Positions 34,101 through 45,170 of a DNA stretch of 64,000 nucleotides are shown here, one piece after another. The first letter of the stretch is position 1. Each line of letters begins with the position of its first letter. A program made the position numbers and the translations under genes. Below the pieces are notes generated by a model, which worked only from the letters and a program-made list of their open reading frames with translations, did not search any database and was not told the origin of the DNA. The DNA lies in contig JANPWX010000160.1 of assembly GCA_024734555.1 (NCBI GenBank), positions 1,028,281 to 1,092,280 on the forward strand, read 5' to 3'. This DNA comes from Trochalopteron elliotii. Lineage: Eukaryota; Chordata; Aves; Passeriformes; Leiothrichidae.

Positions 34101-37100
34101 AATAGAAGAGATATGAGGACAAAAGGATGTTATTTTCTCTGCTTTGACTACTGTTCAGGCAAATTTTGGTCACCTGTTTACTTTTCTATTGTATGAAGGC
34201 CCTGCCTCAGTGAAGAACCTATAGAACTGGGGCCATACATAAATCAAACCCATGCAATGCAGAAAAAGTACAGAATGCATTTCTTCCATAAAGGTAACAG
34301 TAAATAATCTACTAAGTTAATGGTTCACTGATGCAACTCAGCTTAAGAGGTGGAAAAAAACAGGGAGGTTTTATCTATGACCCTTGGCTTAGGTCTGAGA
34401 TAACAGCTTTAACTGAAGAGCAAAGGTTAACTGTAACAGAAAATGTCTGCATTACTACAGCCTACAAGTCACATTCTGGTGGGGTTTTTTGGTCAAAATG
34501 ATGACAATTTCTTTAGTTATGGCAACACAGCCATAAACAGTTGATTGCAGAGAGCTATTTGTCAATGTTTCTCCAGAGTGTCGTGGAAGAAGAAGGCAGG
34601 AGTAGATAGAAAGAGAAGCTTTGGGAAAGGGAGAAAACTTCACATTTGCTTGAAAATTATGAAGAGAAGCAATAGTCAGGAGAGTTCTCACTGATGGGAG
34701 TAGCATCCCTTTAGACAGAACCAAACATGGTAAAATTCATGTTTTAAAAGGTGTGCCAATGCACAGCTTCCACTATTGGCTTAGTATCATCCTGCCAGGT
34801 AGAGCATAAGCAAAGAAGCAAAATGCAAAAAAATCAGGCAAATACTAGGAACTCTTCAAACAAATGCTGCTCTAGGGTAGCACAAAAATGTAGAGGAGAG
34901 CAGAACTGGCCTCAGCCCAGTGGCCAGCCTTCCAAAATGCAGCCGGGGGGAAATACAGACATTTCCCAGTTGCAAATCTAACAAACAGAATGTAAGTCTG
35001 GAGGGAACTGCCATGGGTTTGTTTGACTGACAGCTGCTGATACCTTGGTGCGTGCTGAGGGGATGGAAACTGCCTCCTGGCAGCTACAAACAGCAACTCC
35101 CTGCCCTTGACTGGTGTTAGAACGTACCAGTGATGAACCAGTCAGCTTGCACAGAAATAAAATGAAAATAAATTGACAGTGAGGGCAGCATGAGAGACTG
35201 ACAACCACCAAAAAATAAAAAAAAATAAATTTAAAGTAGTCAGTCTCCACCGAGAGGAATTTTCATGTGGTTTTTCTGGCATTGTCTTTTGGAAAACACT
35301 GGGGGTTTACTACCCTTTCAGCTTCTGGAGTTCTCACAAAACATTCTGGAGTTCTCACAAGACCTCTAAACCAGGTCTTTATTTATAATAGGAATTTTGA
35401 AACTATTTTTTGCATTCTTTTAGACCCATTCAATTCTTGACCCCAATTATATTGAATAATGTGGTTATGACTAACATAAATATAGTTCTATTATAAATCA
35501 GGACGTGTTTGCCCAGAGACAGCCCTTTTTCTTCCCCTTGTTCATGGTCTGCAGCTGTCCAAATACATCCCCACACTCCCTGGAACCTGCAGCACATTCT
35601 CTCTGCCACAGATGGTGAGGGCAGAGGTGATGGGCTGCAGGCATCTCTCCCTCTGTGCCCAGCCAGCAAGGAAAAGTGTGCTCCAGTTTACACTGTGATG
35701 CTTAAAAAGCTGAAAGAAGATCCTGTTCCTGTGAGGGGTATTCAGTCTCCCTATCAGGGATGAGGGCTGTCTGTGTCAGTTTGATAAAGATTCAGCAGCT
35801 GGCTAGCTAAGTCCTCGAGGCACAATTCAGTCTTGGCTTAACTGGAGCAAACATCTTATTGCATCTCTGTGGAGAGAATAAATGATTCCAGGAATGCAAC
35901 TATAGCTGAGTATTCAAGGCTTTCCACAGGGGGAAAATTATTAAAAAGACAGAAATTGTCATCAAATATCAGTGATACCACGTTTGATTATCATAGGAAA
36001 CAAAACCTTTACTGATATTATCTGCTGATGAATGCTGATCTTAACTGTCATGCTGCTCTGGTACTTTAGGTGTCAACATCAGGACAGCTAGGGGAATTAG
36101 GAGCTCAACAAAGCACTTTCATAATTCTGTCCTCCCCACCAAACAAAAGACCTGTCAGAAAGATTTTGCAATGAATTATACAAATAGCAAGGGCAGCAAA
36201 CTGATGGAGAAAAATAGAACTCAGCCACCTTTACAGAACTAATTTCTCACCATGTTTCCTGTAATTCTTTTCTCACCTTCACCTCCTACTAGCAGTTTAT
36301 CAAAAAACCCAAACCCTGGAGTTGTCCCAGAACAAGAGGATCAGCTCAGCTTCTAACATTTTCAGACTACACTGCAATCCAAAAGTACCAAACTGCTCCC
36401 AAGAAAACCCATTTCTGGGGGGTTCCCACCCCAGTTCCCAGTGCACTGGATGTCACCAAAGATCAGCATTAGTGAGCTTAAAGGAGCACCAGGATCCAAC
36501 ATCCACCTACATGTAACGTGCCAGTCCAGGATCTGCTCCTTCAAAAGTGTTTAAACTCCTGCCCAAGTGAGTGACACAGCACAATGTCCTGAGAAGAGAA
36601 TCTCTGACATCTCATATAAGAGTTCTAAAAATACAAATGAATTTTCAAATTATGCTGAAACACCACTAAGCATCTAAACTGTCATTAGCAAACATCAATC
36701 AGGCCAAAAAGAAGAGAGCTTATCCTTCTGCTTCCCATGAGATCTAGAACTCAAATTTCATTATTTGTACCAATTTCTCAGATGTCCACACAGTTTTTGC
36801 CACTATCTGAGATATATAATAGCACATTAAGTTGCTGGTGAACCTGTTGAATTAGGAGTCACATCAGGACTGAATTTAATGTTTTTATTGTGTTAATTTT
36901 AATATGATCAGGAAATTCTCTCTTTGATTCAACAAAACTTACTCTAACAATATGTCTGACAGAATGCACTGCATGGAGACAAAAAAGACCCTAATCATCA
37001 AAGTCCCAGCTGCTTTTGGTCTGAATTGCCCATGCTAGTGTGCCTGATGTGGGCATAGGTAAGCCCTAGATCTATGCAGCAGACTCATAGGAACGGCCTC

Positions 37101-38281
37101 CATCTTCCTTACACTATTCAAGCAAATAAGGAACCTCAGTGCTTCCTGCAGAGCAGTGTCCTCACAGAACATGGTCATCTTCCATTGGCTTCAGCCTCCC
37201 CTTCAATAAAAGCTCAGAGGCAAAAAATTCACCCACAGGGACAATGTGGAAGAGAAATCAGTTTAATTCCCTTCTGTAATTGAGAGACATACCTACCACC
37301 CCACTGATACTGAAGGAAGGGCTTTCTCAGCTTTTTTGGGAGCCACTGTTCAACTTTGCATTGAATCATTACAGAGTGACTGAGCCAGAAAGAAGGGATG
37401 GTACAGGAAAAAAGAGTATTTCTCAGAATAAAGCTAAAAATGCTAAAAAAGGTGAGGTGACCTACAGAATATATAAACTCCCATCTCAGCTGCACCCACA
37501 ACTTTAGAACTTTAGCTAAGCTTCAATAATTATGAAGTGCACTACCAAAAAATGTCCACTTACCCTGATTTGTGACTCTGTGGTAATTATAGCTCTTTTC
37601 TGCATACTCCCTGTTCAATGATGTTGAATTTAGAGATTATTTAATCAGCTGCAGATTCTGATTCATTAACACGGAAGAGGAGCTATTCCATGAATAGTAC
37701 CACTGAGACCAACTGGACTTTCAGTTATACTGCCAGACTCTATACTTTTTCTCACCAAAAGGTGAACTGGGAGTAAAATACTAGAAGATTATTTTTATCC
37801 ACTTGGGATTTATTTCAAAACACCCGCATGCTTTCAGAACACTGAGTTTAGAAAGTTCAAACATCAGCGTGCAGGACACTGGCATGAAGTGGAAGTTTGC
37901 AGCTACACACGATCCCGGAAACTCTGCAATGCATGCTGAAGTGCTGCATCATAGTTTTGCAATGTGATTCACACTCTACAAAATAACTGACAGAAACTAA
38001 GAAGAAGTTCTCCTTCAAGATGCCAAAGAATTAGGAGAATTTAAATGAAGTTTGCAGACAGCTGCTTCCCAGCCCTTGGTTATTATCCTGGGCTTTAGCA
38101 ACAGGGGGAAGAGGGTGGAGCAAGCAAACTGTCTTTGGACACTTTGTAGTAAGTCACACTGGTGAAGATCTTATCCTTAGTGTGAAGTCCACCTCTTAGT
38201 GCCTTGGGAAGCCTGCATGCATTCACAGTGCAAGGATCCAGTTTCACACATTGTACTGAAGGATTACCTGCACTAACACTG
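34101..38281. other. Non-coding stretch
   Basis: No gene is recognised. It contains one exact short tandem duplication (annotated separately at 35323) and an A-rich patch with AAATAAAAAAAAATAAATTT near 35212-35235. Frames of up to 90 codons show no domain. Confidence 0.55.
35323..35361. repeat. 21-bp tandem duplication
   Basis: TTCTGGAGTTCTCACAAAACA (21 bases) at 35323-35343 is followed at once by TTCTGGAGTTCTCACAAGAC starting at 35344. The copies match in 18 of the first 18 bases and then drift. It is probably a single slippage or repair event. Confidence 0.9.
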
Positions 38282-38579
38282 TGTCCCAAGAGGACACGAA
38301 AAGAACCACACTCACCTGTCAGGGTGTGAGATGAAAAGGAAAAAGGGAAGTTTATTTTGGGGATCTCAACTTATATAGTTTTTGGGATTTGGTCAAGGAT
38401 TGGGGGATGAGAGCAACACCCCTCTGACCCAGTGGTCAACTCAGAAGTCCATCAATTTGTCCTTCCCCCTGGAAAGCAATGTGCTGTTTACAAAACATCA
38501 CCCTTTGTTTATCTTACAATTCATGAGAAAACTCCAGTAGAATGAGAAACAATCAGAAGGCTGAAAAATCAGGGTGACA
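38282..38579 (-). mobile_element. ERVK-type solo LTR, minus orientation
   Basis: The element runs from TGTCCCAAGAGG at 38282 to ...CAGGGTGACA at 38579 on the plus strand, so on its own strand it starts TGTCACCCTG and ends GGGACA (298 bp). The 6-bp target duplication ACACTG is perfect on both sides (38276-38281 and 38580-38585); six bases is the length made by class II (ERVK-type) integrases. AATAAA occurs on the minus strand at 38351-38356 as the polyadenylation signal. No internal viral region is present. The text matches an LTR family I recall from passerines. Confidence 0.85.
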
Positions 38580-38595
38580 ACACTGAGCCAAGATT

Positions 38596-38739
38596 GACCT
38601 TGAGATCAGTTCTGTTGGTTAGGGCATGGTGTTAATATTGCCAAGGTTTGTGGGTTTGATCCCTGTAGGGTTCATTTGCTCAAGAGCTGGACTCGATGAT
38701 CCTTGTGGGTCCCTTTCAGCTCAGAAAGTTCTGTGATTC
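38596..38739 (+). mobile_element. TguSINE1-like SINE (tRNA-Ile head, CR1 tail)
   Basis: Bases 38596-38674 are tRNA-Ile-like: TTGGTTAGGGCATGGTGTTA aligns with the D arm and A-box, TGCCAAGG with the anticodon stem, and GTGGGTTTGATCCC with the T arm and B-box. The cloverleaf is altered (a 3-5 base insertion before TTGGTTAG, C-to-T changes in the T arm), so this is not a working tRNA gene. Bases 38675-38739 are a CR1 3' end (GGACTCGATGATCCTTGTGG ... TTCTGTGATTC). A tRNA-Ile head on a CR1 tail defines the passerine SINE mobilised by CR1. It lies 10 bp beyond the target duplication of the ERVK-type LTR on its left. Confidence 0.9.
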
Positions 38740-41700
38740 AGAGAAAAAAAACCCAAAACAACATCATGGTGCTTGCAGGTGCACTAAGTGAAGGTTGCTG
38801 CTGCAAGGAGTAGGTCTGATCATGTTATCTCTTACCTTGTGCAAATCCTAATCCCTGTGTGACTGCACAGGGAGGTAGATCTGGGAACCCATTCACATAA
38901 AAATCAACTCAATCTATCAGCTCCCCTGTGCTCTCCACACTGCTCCATCAGCACAGGTGCTGGGCACAGCTGGGGCAGTACAGCCAGTTAGACACCTTTC
39001 TCAGGAGGAACACACACCTGGATTAGCACAAGGCAGTCATGATGCTGCAGGCTAAGAAACTCTGCTGTCACGCTAACCTCACCAAACACCAGTCAGTGGG
39101 AATGACAGGACAGTTGCTGAGTGGATATCCACACAGCACATATCTGATGTACAAGGGTTCAAGTGGAAAATTAGGTTGCTCTTTTATGCCGTTACGAAAT
39201 TCTCCCGGATGTTTCATAAACAAACATTTGCATCTTGGACACCTTTTAGCATTTCTTCAGACACCCATGTTGAGTAAAGTAGATACATATGTTTTCTTTG
39301 TAAGGTTTCCAAACACAGTTGCCTCAACTCTTACTTCAGTGTCACTGAGAATCTAAGCTAGGTAAAAGACCTCAAGACAGGGCCCTTTGGGTAAAAGAAT
39401 ATTGCAAATTATTAATCCAAAAGATCTAGCATAGTGTAATTTAATGCAATTTAATGTTTTGCAAGGGCAGGTATTTCACATGTATCAATACCCCTATACT
39501 GATGGAACAAGCCCATCATTGATGAACAAACTCATCCAAACAGGAGCCTGCAAAGGACCTCAGCTCCCCCCAGTACCTGCCATGCAAACACCACTGGAGC
39601 CACCAGACTTTTTGGCTGGCAGGAGTGACTTCAGCTCTGTGGAGGGCTGTGTTTCAGAGTTTCTGTTGTGCCCTTCGTTAGAAATAGGTGGGACCCTGTA
39701 CATTTTACATGTCAAGGGCCACAGAATTGTCTCGTTCCCAACTCTTATATTTAGTTCCTCATTTTTTTACCCACAGATTCTGTGAGGAGAGACCAGTTGT
39801 ATGATTCTAGGTCATTGCTATCCATATATATATGCTGTGATTTAGGTTGCCAGAGGAATGTGCATCTGGTACTTAGCTCAATGGCAAACTGGTGCATAAA
39901 TCCATGGTGGAAAATAATGAGGAGGTTGCTCAGGGCTTGGCAGTTGGAACACAAACCCTGGATCAACTACAGGGTGTAAATCTTACTTCAGTGGACTTAG
40001 AGACTTGCCTGGGAAAATTTACCCCCAAGATCGTCTCTTGCAAGATATAACTTGCAAGAGCAAATTAAGCATGCAAACAGAAGCAGTACATCGGACTTTC
40101 TTCCTACTTCCCTAGAATAATTCTATTGATATGGCAACAGATACTCTTTTCTGGATGCAGCACAGTGATTCTGCATCCACTTGTTTAAAGCTGGCAGTTA
40201 GCTATGGCCTTACACCCACCTAACAGCAAGATTTGCTCTGTTGTCTTTTTGTTGAAATGTGACTACCCTTCCTCCATACCCTTCCTTCTCCTGTGCTGAT
40301 GCTGACCACAAGGAAAACCACAATGATAAAGCTATTTTCTCTTACTAGTCCATTTTTGTAAACAGTACTGAATGCATGAGCACAGCTCCTTGGTGTGTGT
40401 TAAGGAATGGAAATCTCCACTCCGAGTTGAAGCCTTATTGAATAAATTTGTGTTTCTTTAACTTGGAAGGGAAATGTTACCTAGGTAAAGTTTATGTAGA
40501 AAAATCTTTGCAAAATAAAAGGGAATTTAGGGGGGAAAATAATGCAGAATCAGCTTCTAATTGTTCCTATACTTACACTGTCCTTTTTTCCTGCTTCACT
40601 AGAGCATTTTTTTGTTTTTATTCTTTTATTTACTTCATTGAGTTATTAACACGCAGATAAAATATTAAAGTATATCATATGTATCTAGAAAGTAGACCTG
40701 ACTCATTAGCCTGAGTAAATCTAGCATATTTTCCAAATTATACTCATATAGTCTAATTTTAAATAATTTTAATGTAATTTAAAAATGTTTCATATTTTGA
40801 GAGAAACAAAGGCAGCTATCAATGACAGAAAGGAGAAAACTCTTTTGAGAAATACACTGTAAATGACAAGCAACTAAATATCTGCTATAATGAAACCAAA
40901 TGGATTTTAAATAACTCAGCTAAACGGTCTTTGTGTATTTTTAAATAAAAATAATTAACCATCTTACAAAACCAACACCTTAAATACAATGTACTTACAG
41001 AGGCTCCTGAGTAGAAAAGCTTTCTACTGCTCTGGCTTGTGGAAGCAGCATACACAAAAGAAATTCTTTCCTCTAAAATCACACACTAACAAATGTGTTT
41101 TCTTCACACATGGCTCTGCAAAAATTATTAGTGGTCCTAAAGAGAGATTTAAAAAAAAAAACGAGAGAGAGAAAAGCAAGAATACAGCAATTCTTTGCCT
41201 CTCACTGTCAGAGCCAATATTTTGGACTGATTATCAGATGCGCTGTTCTTACTAAATGAGAAAAATACGGATGTTTTCAGAGATGCCTCTAATGCAAGAA
41301 ATAAGAAGGCATCCTCATAAAATGGCTGGGGTTTTTGTCCTGAAAAGGGTGTATTGACAACAAGTATGATTTCTCTATTTGGTCTTTCCACAGAAAAGTA
41401 CAGTGACTGGGACAAAACCAAAAAGGTTGAAAAGCAAGATATGTTCAACTGAAAATAAAAGAGTTAATCTGGAAATCTGGAAACTGCTTAAACATTTCTC
41501 AAATGGAGGCAAATGTCCTGAGTATGCTACATCTCCCATCAAGTACCCAGGTCTCTCCTCTCTGCATGGATGAAAATTTGGTCACAGGAAACCCTTTCTG
41601 CAGGATATCAGATGTGAAATAGCCCAACTGGGGACACTGTCCTCTTGCCACAGATGTGCTCACAAGAGCCTCTTCCTCAATTCCTGCTGCTGAAACACTC

Positions 41701-42415
41701 AGTCTTGATCTGGCATTTTAGAAGTCTTTTGGGTTTAGGAGGCACAAAAAACAGCTGCTTTTCAGATGGGTATAGAAGATAGCTGTGAAAAAAGAAAAAG
41801 CTTTTTTGAAAGAAGAAAAGATTTTTCTGGATATTAGTGAGTCAATGTAGTTACAGACAGAGGAAATCTCTGTGAAAGACACTGACACATACAAGGCAAA
41901 CAAATCTTAAGCACCTAAACATCTTTTTGCCCACAGCAGCAGGACTTGTGTGGTGTGATGTGACTGTGGAGACTGAAGTAGGACAAGACAGACTCTTACA
42001 AGTGCCCATCCTCTGGGTGCCATCAGCAGCCACAGTACAGTGCAGTGGCCACACTTACTGCAGTCACCCTGGAGGTCAGGTGCAGCCAGGCACTGATTTG
42101 CAGAGCCACATGCTGCATCCTGCACATGGGCTACTGGATCAAGGTCACTGCAGTGAGTGAGAGACAGGTCTGCTGCAGGATGGGCACTCACAGCACCCTG
42201 TACACCACAAGAGAGGCCTCTCTGGTCTGAATTAATCAGTAACAGACAGTCAATATAGAAAACTGAGCTGAGAGATATTTCAGTTAAAATCAGCAGCAAA
42301 ACAGGCAGCAACTAAGAGTGTGATCCCTAGTGATACTATGCTAGAGCACCATCTTGCTAAAAATCCAGTCAGTAACAAATTATTTTAGGTAGCTGCTCGT
42401 CAGGATCAATGAGGA
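38740..42415. other. Non-coding stretch
   Basis: No supported gene. A degenerate match to old amniote repeat text ('acttcagtgga...gcctgggaaaattt') may lie at 39980-40015, too weak to call. Bases 40660-40990 are very AT-rich. Frames here lack domains. Confidence 0.5.
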
Positions 42416-42496
42416 CCCCAGTCCTACAAAGAGCTCCTCAGTGACTTGACTGCCATTAAAGCCAGTAAAAGAAACAGTGTCTTTGCAAGACTGGGG
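42416..42496. mobile_element. Ancient MITE-like element with terminal inverted repeats
   Basis: The left end CCCCAGTCCTACAAAGA (42416-42432) and the right end TCTTTGCAAGACTGGGG (42480-42496) are inverted copies that agree at 15 of 17 positions. The interior (TTGACTGCCATTAAAGCCAG) resembles the 'ttgactcaatggg' centre of an old repeat whose ends read 'ccccgatcctgcaaagac' in reptiles and birds. At 81 bp it is a short, internally deleted copy. The resemblance is recalled, not searched; the inverted ends are directly visible. Confidence 0.6.
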
Positions 42497-42705
42497 ATAG
42501 AGAGTTTAAATGTACAGAGCAGTCAGCTCTCCCTGTCTCCTTTCCACAAAAATGTGTGATGAAGAAAATTACCTGGCTGTATCTCCTCGTAAAACCTTGC
42601 TGGTGGAGGTTTCAACAATCAGTCTGCTGGACATTTGCAGGAAAGTCATAACCTCATGCTCACCATAAGCCTTGTCTCTCTATTAATATCTTAGCAACTC
42701 ATCAG
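42497..42705. other. Spacer between the MITE-like element and a solo LTR
   Basis: Unique-looking sequence with no recognised element. Its last five bases (ATCAG) form the left target duplication of the following LTR. Confidence 0.6.
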
Positions 42706-43242
42706 TGTGGTGGTTTGAAAGCAAAATGAGTGAGAGGCTCCAAGTCAGAAATACAATTTAATAAGAAGAAAAAAAAAGAGGTAAAATAAAATAAATGCAA
42801 TAATACAAAAGACCACTGACAGAGTCAGAACACAGCCTGAGCAGGGTGATGGAAGCAGTCCAGGTGAGGGGGTCTTCCTGAAGCAGTGATCCTGTAGAAA
42901 GGTCTGGTAGCTCTGATCCTCTGGGAATCCAGTGGGTAAGGGCCCTGTACTGTCCCAAATCCCAGATTATATCCAGGTGAGAATGCTTGGCTCCTCCCCC
43001 TGGGCAGAGCATCTCACAGTGGGATGATGAGTCACACAGGGGGTCCTTGATGGCCCAGTAAAGAGAGAGAACTGCAGGAGGGAGTTACCTGTGAGTCCTG
43101 CAGCAGGCATTGATGGGCCTTTAACAGAAGACACCCCAGAGGGAGGGGGCCTGGGAGAACACTGCTCCAACAACTGGATTCAACAGTTCATGAAGATGGT
43201 GATAGAATACTTGGTGCACATCCTGTACTACAACCCAGGACA
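42706..43242 (-). mobile_element. Solo LTR of an endogenous retrovirus, minus orientation
   Basis: The plus strand reads TGTGGTGGTTTGAAAGC at 42706 and ends ACAACCCAGGACA at 43242. On its own strand the LTR therefore starts TGTCCTGGGTTGT and ends CCACCACA (537 bp). A perfect 5-bp target duplication ATCAG flanks it (42701-42705 and 43243-43247), fitting an ERVL-type insertion. An A-rich patch at 42763-42800 corresponds to the region around the polyadenylation site on the minus strand. Short open frames inside it are not viral genes. No internal region remains. Confidence 0.85.
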
Positions 43243-43247
43243 ATCAG

Positions 43248-44987
43248 GAAGGTGCACTCCTATGCACTCTGCTCCTGATGGAGGGCCTGAACAGCCACCC
43301 ATGTGCCCAGAGGTGCAATGATCATACAGTGCTCAGGAGGTGCTGTGGAACTGCACTGTGAGAGGTACCTCTCACCAGAGACCCCTTAGGTTGGTTGCTG
43401 CTGACACGTGTCTGTCTCCCCTTTTCTTTTCTCAAGGCTCCAGCCACCATGAGTGCCAGTGCTCTCAGCAAGGAAGGACAGTGCAGCTCTCCAGCCACAC
43501 TCACATCCTACAAATATTTTGCACATTCCCTGCCCAGCCTCCAGCACAGTGCAGTTTCAGGTGCTGCCTCCAATAGTGTAAATGATAAACTGTTTCTGGT
43601 GCAAGCATAGACTCAATTTTAACAGCACAAAACCAAACCAGCACCAGGAGATGGTTTTAGCTGTTCAAATTTGCAGTAATTCCAACATGTAACTCCAAAA
43701 TTATTGTGGTGTGCACAATAAAAAATTAGGAGAAAACAAATCAAAGGGTTAAAGAGATACAGCATTACAATTGACGAGTATTGTGTGGTGTGGGTTTTTT
43801 TCTTCATGATTCTGCCAAAACCAACCTATAACCACAGCATTCAATTTTTCAAGTGTATGTGCTCGAGGCAAGGCAAATTTTTGCACCTACACACATGGGT
43901 TTTTTCCAGGCATGTATGTGGCTGTTGTGAGTGCTATTATCCTTCATTAAAAGTGATAGATCTTCAAGATAAATAGGCACGAATTACCATTCCCCAGCTG
44001 AGTCTGATCTATTACGTAAGTAGTCACTGTGTTTCTATAGTTCAGTTTTATAAACATAAAGTTATATATTCTTTCTCAATGTCTCTCATCACATTATAAT
44101 TTCTCTTTACCTGGAATCCCTTATAGTTTTTCAGAAACCAAAACAGTTTCTCTTACTAAATACTAGCCAAGTAACAAGAATACATGCATTAAACTGTGGG
44201 TTCCAAACCAGAAAGCTTTTCCTTAGAAAACACCCCAGGTGTAATTACTCATTCATGCAAGTTTGTTTTTCAGTACAGGCAAAACAGAATTTTCTTTCAT
44301 TGAGAAGAAAATCAGTAGTCACTTGTTGTGAGAAAGCTTGCCTGAAGTGATGATAGGTCAGCTGAATATACCAAAATGTGAGGATACATCAGAATGAAGC
44401 ACAATTATTTTTTTTAAAAGAACAAACCATATGGTCAGACATTAAACACTTAATCAGATTTTCACAGAAGTGGTAATATTTGTTCAATGAGCTCAATTTT
44501 ACTTTCCATGTTCAGCTAACCTCTCAATCAGCTCCTTCACCTGTTGGCTGGACTGAAAGATTGAAGCAAAGGTACTTAAATGGCCCTTTAACTGTGTCCT
44601 AACATGCTGCAGGTAGTCTAAATCCCTGTGAATGAAACCAGTGCAGTGAAAGATGACAAGCAGGAAGACACAGGAATTAGTATCTTAAGATTATTTTCAG
44701 TGTAGAAAAACTGCCCTAGTTCTTCTATATTTCTCCACATGTGAAGTGCTCTGGTGACACCTTTGGCATTTGGTTGATGCCCATGTGCAGCAGACATACA
44801 GCTAACTGCTGCACACCCATCCACAGGGCCCAAAGGACACTCAGGTATGGCTCTGCCTCCAAGTGTTCATGTCCAAAACCATGGCAAAGTCTGCTTCTCA
44901 GAGTGAGGAATTAGGGCTGGCCTGAAAAAAGATATTCTATTTCAAGCAAAATAATTTCAGTGTTTGAAATTTGTCTTCAACACCATA
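43248..44987. other. Non-coding stretch
   Basis: Nothing recognised. A GC-richer patch at 43250-43610 has overlapping frames without domains. The remainder is AT-rich. Confidence 0.55.
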
Positions 44988-45023
44988 CAAAACAAAACAA
45001 AACAAAACAAAACAAAACAAAAC
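44988..45023. repeat. (CAAAA)7 microsatellite
   Basis: Seven perfect CAAAA units end at 45022, followed by CTAAAACC. It lies directly left of an old tRNA-derived SINE, but on that element's strand it would be T-rich, so it is not its A-tail. It may be the expanded tail of another, unrecognised plus-strand retroposon to the left. Confidence 0.95.
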
Positions 45024-45049
45024 TAAAACCTCTCAAATATGCTGGCAGA

Positions 45050-45170
45050 CCGAGCCCTGAATCCTCAGCTCAATAGTCAGCAGGTTCAAGTCCCTACTTT
45101 GAACCAGGAAGACACTGACTTGAATCTGGATCTCCCACATCTCAGATGAGTGTCCTAACCACTAAGCTTG
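45050..45170 (-). mobile_element. Ancient tRNA-derived SINE fragment
   Basis: On the minus strand, AAGCTTAGTGGTTAGGAC (45154-45171) resembles a Pol III A-box, and GATTCAAGTC (45117-45126) resembles a B-box about 35 bases downstream, the tRNA spacing. The intervening CTCATCTGAGATGTGGGAGA is typical of an old reptile/bird repeat that I recall as 'agtggttaggacgctcatctgagatgtgggagatccaggttcaagtccc'. A second B-box, GGTTCAAGTCC, lies on the plus strand at 45083-45093, in inverted relation. It is too diverged to be a tRNA gene. Confidence 0.55.

Noticed and set aside
38596..38674. Functional tRNA-Ile gene
   Set aside because: Insertion in the D-arm side, substitutions in the T arm and a directly attached CR1 tail show it is the head of a SINE.
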